Below are positions 60,400 to 64,000 of a DNA stretch of 64,000 bases, piece by piece; positions within the stretch are counted from its first letter, which is position 1, and every line of letters starts with the position of its first letter. The translations under genes and the position numbers were made by a program. The DNA is from JAGLOK01 sp023139005 (GTDB lineage: Bacteria > Bacillota > Clostridia > Christensenellales > UMGS416), in the NCBI GenBank assembly GCA_030637745.1, contig DAOWFX010000043.1, positions 1 through 64,000 on the forward strand. Direction: 5' to 3'. Under the pieces are notes generated by a model. It was not told where the DNA came from. It was given only the letters and a program-made list of their open reading frames with translations, and did not search any database.

Positions 60400-62034
60400 A
60401 TGAAAAGAAGACTATTGATTTTAATAATCTGCATAGTCACACTCTTGGCTATAGGATGCACAAAAGCGCCAACCTATGAACACTCTGATGAAATCATGAA
60501 CATTGAAGTAGAAGCAACAGACAACATTGCACCGGACACTACAGTACAACAGGATAGTCCTGTTGCTACAAAGGAAATAAGGCCACCTTCAAAGACAGTA
60601 GATGTATTCTTTGTAAGTTCCTCTCATGATGGAAAGCCAGGGCATTGGATGGGTATCGATGAGATGCTTGAGGCGCTCAATGAGAAACTATTAGAGGATC
60701 TTAACATCAATGTAAACTTTAATTGGTTTTCAACTGAAGAGTATTCAGATGAGATATCATTGCTATTTGCATCCGATGATGCACCAGATATGATACAGGT
60801 AGACGAAGGTAGTGCGGATGTAAGGATATGGTCTAGTGAGGGTCACATTGCAAATATTTATGAATTTGCACATAGTTATATGCCCAAAACCATGGCAACC
60901 ATCGGAAATTTCCCAGACTATATTAGCACACAAGCAGCAGATGAAGCGTTGTATGTATTATCCGGGATTCAATACAACCCTGTGCGGTATATTGTTAGCG
61001 TAACAAAAGAAATTAGTGATGAATATCAAAAAGATATCAATACGCTAGATGACTATGATGATTTTTTGGAGTGGGTAGCAAAGACAAATCCAGATTTAAC
61101 ACCGGGAATTATTGATTTGAATACAGTGATTGATGCATCCATAAAGGGTGCAGGATACAAAGATGATGTATCCACTTTTTATAAGCGCATAGAAAACAAT
61201 CATCTTATAAGCAAGCCCATTGAGGAGATCCCTGAGTTTCACAAAGCATATGAAATGCTTCAAAGATGGGATGAAGAAGAACATTATTTTAGTATATTTG
61301 ATGAAGTTGGATATGCTTGGTATAATGCAATGCGAGAAGGGAGATTGGCTTCAACTATAGCTCCATATGAATACATGCGAGCTTCTGCAGTTTTTGCTCG
61401 TGATAATTATAGATTTGTCAATCATGTGTTATATAAGGATACAGGGATGATACGAAGTAAAAACACAACAGGCTTTGCTTTCTGTGAAAATGGTGATGCA
61501 ATGATTGAAGCCATGCAATTTCTTGAATGGACACATGAATCTCAGGATAATTATGACCTGATTCAATATGGAGTACAAGACAGACATTATGCACTCATTG
61601 ATAATATGTTAAATTATTCAATTGAGATTTATTTACATAATATTTATGATTGGGAAGGCAGCATGTGTTTTAAAGACATTACACTAGATCGCCAAATCAT
61701 CAATGATGCAGTGGATGACTACTATGCATATATTCAATCGGTATCCATAGATAATACCATAACAAGAGAACAATATTATGAAAATGCAGGTATTGATATC
61801 AATGCTGTCAATAAGAAACTTCAAGAGGACACCTCGTTTTTAGATGATATCAACAATAATATAAATATGAAACTAGAGGTACGGGGAAAAGAATATTCAG
61901 GACTCGTAACAATGTGGGAACTCGATGATTTTTCGTTGACAGTAGATGAAGTCGCACAAAAGCTTTCAGAGGCGAGTGGCGAAGAGCTTGAAACCTTAAT
62001 CAATGAGCGCAATGAAATGATGTACTACGAATAA
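60400..62034 (+). CDS. extracellular solute-binding lipoprotein, copy 2 of a tandem pair
   Basis: A 544-residue lipoprotein (lipobox LAIGCTKA) nearly the same as the preceding one through most of its length, by eye about three quarters identical, with the lipobox, the motif KAPTYEHSDEIMN and the DRQIIN(E/D)AVDDYYA segment conserved. Differences gather around the ligand-facing segments (GFTWWMAMREG against GYAWYNAMREG; AVRYTV against PVRYIV), so the copies may bind related but different ligands. I chose ATG 60400 because AAGGTGG lies five bases upstream; a GTG at 60391 and an ATG at 60397 are in frame. It shares the transcription unit of copy 1 or is read from it. Confidence 0.87.
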   Translation: MKRRLLILIICIVTLLAIGCTKAPTYEHSDEIMNIEVEATDNIAPDTTVQQDSPVATKEIRPPSKTVDVFFVSSSHDGKPGHWMGIDEMLEALNEKLLEDLNINVNFNWFSTEEYSDEISLLFASDDAPDMIQVDEGSADVRIWSSEGHIANIYEFAHSYMPKTMATIGNFPDYISTQAADEALYVLSGIQYNPVRYIVSVTKEISDEYQKDINTLDDYDDFLEWVAKTNPDLTPGIIDLNTVIDASIKGAGYKDDVSTFYKRIENNHLISKPIEEIPEFHKAYEMLQRWDEEEHYFSIFDEVGYAWYNAMREGRLASTIAPYEYMRASAVFARDNYRFVNHVLYKDTGMIRSKNTTGFAFCENGDAMIEAMQFLEWTHESQDNYDLIQYGVQDRHYALIDNMLNYSIEIYLHNIYDWEGSMCFKDITLDRQIINDAVDDYYAYIQSVSIDNTITREQYYENAGIDINAVNKKLQEDTSFLDDINNNINMKLEVRGKEYSGLVTMWELDDFSLTVDEVAQKLSEASGEELETLINERNEMMYYE

Positions 62035-62065
62035 CCCATAAAAAAATATTGAATGACGAACTACG

Positions 62066-62094
62066 AAGCACTTATTTTCGACAAGTGCTTTTTC
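62066..62094 (+). terminator. intrinsic terminator after the lipoprotein pair
   Basis: AAGCACTT/AAGTGCTT around a 9-base loop, then TTT. Confidence 0.75.
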
Positions 62095-62109
62095 TATATC
62101 AAACATAAC

Positions 62110-62153
62110 TTGACCACGGTCAATAAATGTGCTATGATATTGACCGTAGTCAA
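62110..62153 (+). promoter_or_regulatory. promoter with two TetR-type operators
   Basis: TTGACC (62110-62115), 17-bp spacer, TATGAT (62133-62138). Two near-identical palindromes cover it: TTGACCACGGTCAA (62110-62123) over the -35, and TTGACCGTAGTCAA (62140-62153) over the start point; read on the minus strand the second is TTGACTACGGTCAA. Centres are 30 bp apart, three helical turns. The TetR regulator encoded in the same operon is the likely ligand. Confidence 0.8.
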
Positions 62154-62169
62154 GAAAGAGGAGGATAAG

Positions 62170-62664
62170 ATGAATATTTTCAAAGCGATACTATCAAATG
62201 GGTTTGTCTTAATGATGCCGATTTTTATTTGGAATATCATCTTCACTTCAAAGCTTCCTTCGCCATTTGAGGCAAGAAACTTTGATGTTGGTATTCCTCA
62301 ATATATATTGCTCGGAGAGAACCTATTTAGAGCTGTTGTATTTATACTGCCAATCTTGTTTACAATTGACATGAGCACAAGGGTAGGCAAAATCGGGCTA
62401 TTATTCTATTTGGCTGGATGCCTTATTTACTTTGCATCATGGCTGCTTATCATTTATATGCAGGATTCATCTTGGAGCACTGGTATATTCGGATTTACTG
62501 CACCTGCCTATACTCCGATTATTTGGCTTGTCGGTATAAGTTTAATGACAGGATCATACAATATCAAAATCCCTTACACAAGATGGCACTATCTAGTACC
62601 GTGTATTGTTTTTATCGGAGTCCATACCATCCATAGCATTATGGCATACACCAAAATTATCTGA
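62170..62664 (+). CDS. membrane protein of a TetR-controlled operon
   Basis: A 164-residue protein with about four or five membrane helices (GFVLMMPIFIWNIIFTSKL, FRAVVFILPILFTIDM, IGLLFYLAGCLIYFASWLLIIYM and so on) and a FEARNFDVGIPQYIL outer or inner loop. Function unknown. GAGGAGG lies six bases before the ATG. It is the first gene of an operon with a TetR regulator and flavodoxin-like proteins; transport or redox at the membrane is possible but not shown. Confidence 0.8.
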   Translation: MNIFKAILSNGFVLMMPIFIWNIIFTSKLPSPFEARNFDVGIPQYILLGENLFRAVVFILPILFTIDMSTRVGKIGLLFYLAGCLIYFASWLLIIYMQDSSWSTGIFGFTAPAYTPIIWLVGISLMTGSYNIKIPYTRWHYLVPCIVFIGVHTIHSIMAYTKII

Positions 62665-62695
62665 TTGTAGTTGAAGAAGTATAAAGGAGTACTAA

Positions 62696-63301
62696 ATGGT
62701 TAAAAAAAGTGAAGAAGTAAAAGAACTATTTATCAAGGTAGCAGATGAGCTCTTTACAGATTATGGATATGAAAAAGTGAACGTTGCGCAAATATGCAGT
62801 AAAGCAGGTAAAGCAAAGGGTTTATTCTTCTACTACTTTGAGAAAAAAGAGAACATCGTAAAAATTATCTTAGAAAGACAAATCAAGCAAATGAGTAAAG
62901 GTCTTCGTCAAATGCTGACAACGCTTCCGGGTACAGGAGTGGATAAAATGAACTTCCTAATGAATGCGTTGATCTTCAGAGATAGTACAGGACCAAAGGC
63001 ATTGTATTATTTCAAAGATACCATGCTACCCGAGTGGATCGATAGCTATTCGCATCGATTAAAGGACAAGTACGTTTATCCAATCATACTCAAAATAGTT
63101 CAAGATGGAAGTGATGAAGGAGTGTTTAGAAATGCTACACAAGCTCAAACTGAGATTATCTACCTAGGTATAAGTCAGTATATGCACAAGCATTATCTTG
63201 CAATGGCAGATAATCAATATTATACAAATGCTGTGAATGCGATATCCAGCGTATTAGCAAATGCCTTAGGGTGCAAAGAGGGACAAATAAAAATCAAGTG
63301 A
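62696..63301 (+). CDS. TetR/AcrR-family transcriptional regulator
   Basis: A 201-residue repressor: N-terminal helix-turn-helix (KELFIKVADELFTDYGYEKVNVAQICSKAGKAKGLFFYYFEKKENI, residues about 8-52) and a helical ligand domain. It lies one gene after a promoter that carries two matching palindromes, so it probably represses its own operon until an inducer binds. AAAGGAG lies seven bases before the ATG. The C-terminus ends in charged residues without further domains. Confidence 0.92.
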   Translation: MVKKSEEVKELFIKVADELFTDYGYEKVNVAQICSKAGKAKGLFFYYFEKKENIVKIILERQIKQMSKGLRQMLTTLPGTGVDKMNFLMNALIFRDSTGPKALYYFKDTMLPEWIDSYSHRLKDKYVYPIILKIVQDGSDEGVFRNATQAQTEIIYLGISQYMHKHYLAMADNQYYTNAVNAISSVLANALGCKEGQIKIK

Positions 63302-63337
63302 AAATAGGAGTATTGAAATGAAAAGAAAGGATAGAAA

Positions 63338-63892
63338 ATGAATATTACAATTATCAATGGAATTCAAGATACAAAACATAATAAGTATCAAAAAACGTTG
63401 GAGGAAACAGTCACAGCACTCAACAAAGACCATCAGGTGGATATGTTTACAATCGACGATATGAATGTAGCATATTGCTGTGGTTGCTTTTCCTGTTGGG
63501 TGAAAACACCGGGTATCTGCATATACAAGGATGATGGTGTAGATATCGTGAGAAGTATCGCTAAGACAGATTACTTGCTTATAGTATCTCCGGTAGTTGC
63601 AGGATTTATCTCATCCAGTACAAAAAAAGCGATGGATCGATTTTTACCGACATTACTTCCATACATCAAAATATATGATGGCGAAAGTCACCATGTACCA
63701 CGTTATGACAAAAGAAGCAATTTAGGACTCGTCTTATTGGATGAAGGTGATTTGGATGATGAAGCTGTGAAGATTAACTTTGATATAATTGATCGATTAG
63801 CAAAGAACTTTCATGCACCAAAAGTATTCAAAGCATGTGCACTATTGGAGAATATCAAGGAGGTAATTACAAATGAAATATGTAGTTGTTAA
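63338..63892 (+). CDS. flavodoxin-like / NADPH-dependent FMN reductase family protein
   Basis: A 184-residue flavodoxin-fold protein: INGIQDTKHNKYQKTLEETV at the phosphate-loop position, then YCCGCFSCWVKTPGICIYKDDGVDIVR, a Cys cluster of the kind seen in iron-sulfur flavoproteins and FMN reductases, and DYLLIVSPVVAGFISSSTKKAMDRFLP. It probably transfers electrons between NAD(P)H, FMN and an acceptor. AAAGGA precedes the ATG. Its 3' end overlaps the next gene by 20 bases. Confidence 0.87.
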   Translation: MNITIINGIQDTKHNKYQKTLEETVTALNKDHQVDMFTIDDMNVAYCCGCFSCWVKTPGICIYKDDGVDIVRSIAKTDYLLIVSPVVAGFISSSTKKAMDRFLPTLLPYIKIYDGESHHVPRYDKRSNLGLVLLDEGDLDDEAVKINFDIIDRLAKNFHAPKVFKACALLENIKEVITNEICSC

Positions 63893-64000
63893 TGGCTCCC
63901 CTCGCGGAAAAAAGAGCAATTCAGATAGAATCATCAGTTGGATGACACAAAACAGTCAAGAGGTTCAAAAAGTGTATGTTGCAGACATCAAAAAACACGA
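63873..64000 (+). CDS. second flavodoxin-like protein, truncated by the window edge
   Basis: The frame opens at ATG 63873 with AAGGAGG eight bases upstream and continues to the window end. The N-terminus MKYVVVNGSPRGKKSNSDRI is the FMN-phosphate loop of NADPH-dependent FMN reductases/iron-sulfur flavoproteins (NGSPR-x-x-S-N). It starts inside the last codons of the preceding flavoprotein gene, so the two are co-translated and may form a heterodimer or work in series. Confidence 0.8.
   Translation, partial: MKYVVVNGSPRGKKSNSDRIISWMTQNSQEVQKVYVADIKKH

Overview
The window is AT-rich, densely coded chromosomal DNA, most likely from an anaerobic low-GC Gram-positive bacterium of the class Clostridia. 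The evidence is a class B sortase, an LCP-family enzyme, a PrsA-like foldase, YhaM, many lipobox lipoproteins with Thr/Pro-rich linkers, AGGAGG-type ribosome binding sites, frequent TTG starts and consensus sigma-A promoters. I saw no rRNA, tRNA, CRISPR array, transposase or phage gene.

Layout. 1-13 kb: a gene fragment at the edge, a GtrA-like protein, a dNTP triphosphohydrolase, several lipoproteins, an Fe-S aldo/keto reductase with an aminotransferase, an ArsC-like protein lacking the usual nucleophile, a two-subunit class I fumarase and a PrsA-like foldase. 13-24 kb: GAPDH, an orphan histidine kinase, an M50 peptidase with a helical tail, a MerR-GGDEF fusion behind a 19-bp-spacer promoter, a serine palmitoyltransferase-like enzyme divergent from a short-chain dehydrogenase, CCA-transferase, and an MFS exporter with its regulator. 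24-30 kb: a DUF5685/DnaJ/membrane-protein cluster, two paralogous membrane proteins, and an ABC exporter behind a leader-peptide attenuator. 30-36 kb: a surface-polysaccharide operon (two glycosyltransferases, flippase, FrhB-like Fe-S protein). 37-45 kb: gyrB-gyrA and a PAS/GAF/GGDEF/HD-GYP protein. 45-56 kb: a membrane GT-C-like protein, LCP, YhaM, sortase B, a tandem array of about 114-bp repeats, RmuC and Mfd. 56-64 kb: a secreted DJ-1/PfpI-like lipoprotein, a methyltransferase behind a second leader-peptide attenuator, two tandemly duplicated solute-binding lipoproteins, and a TetR-controlled flavoprotein operon that runs off the right edge.

Three themes stand out. (1) Seven genes without a Shine-Dalgarno have a -10 hexamer exactly six bases before their ATG, which predicts leaderless mRNAs; nearly all the other genes have ordinary ribosome binding sites. 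(2) Two unrelated genes, an ABC exporter and a methyltransferase, each sit behind a strong promoter, a very short peptide ORF, competing stems and an intrinsic terminator, which is the layout of ribosome-mediated attenuation. (3) Several extracytoplasmic solute-binding lipoproteins lie here without any permease or ATPase partners. All functional statements rest on motifs read by eye; no database search was run.
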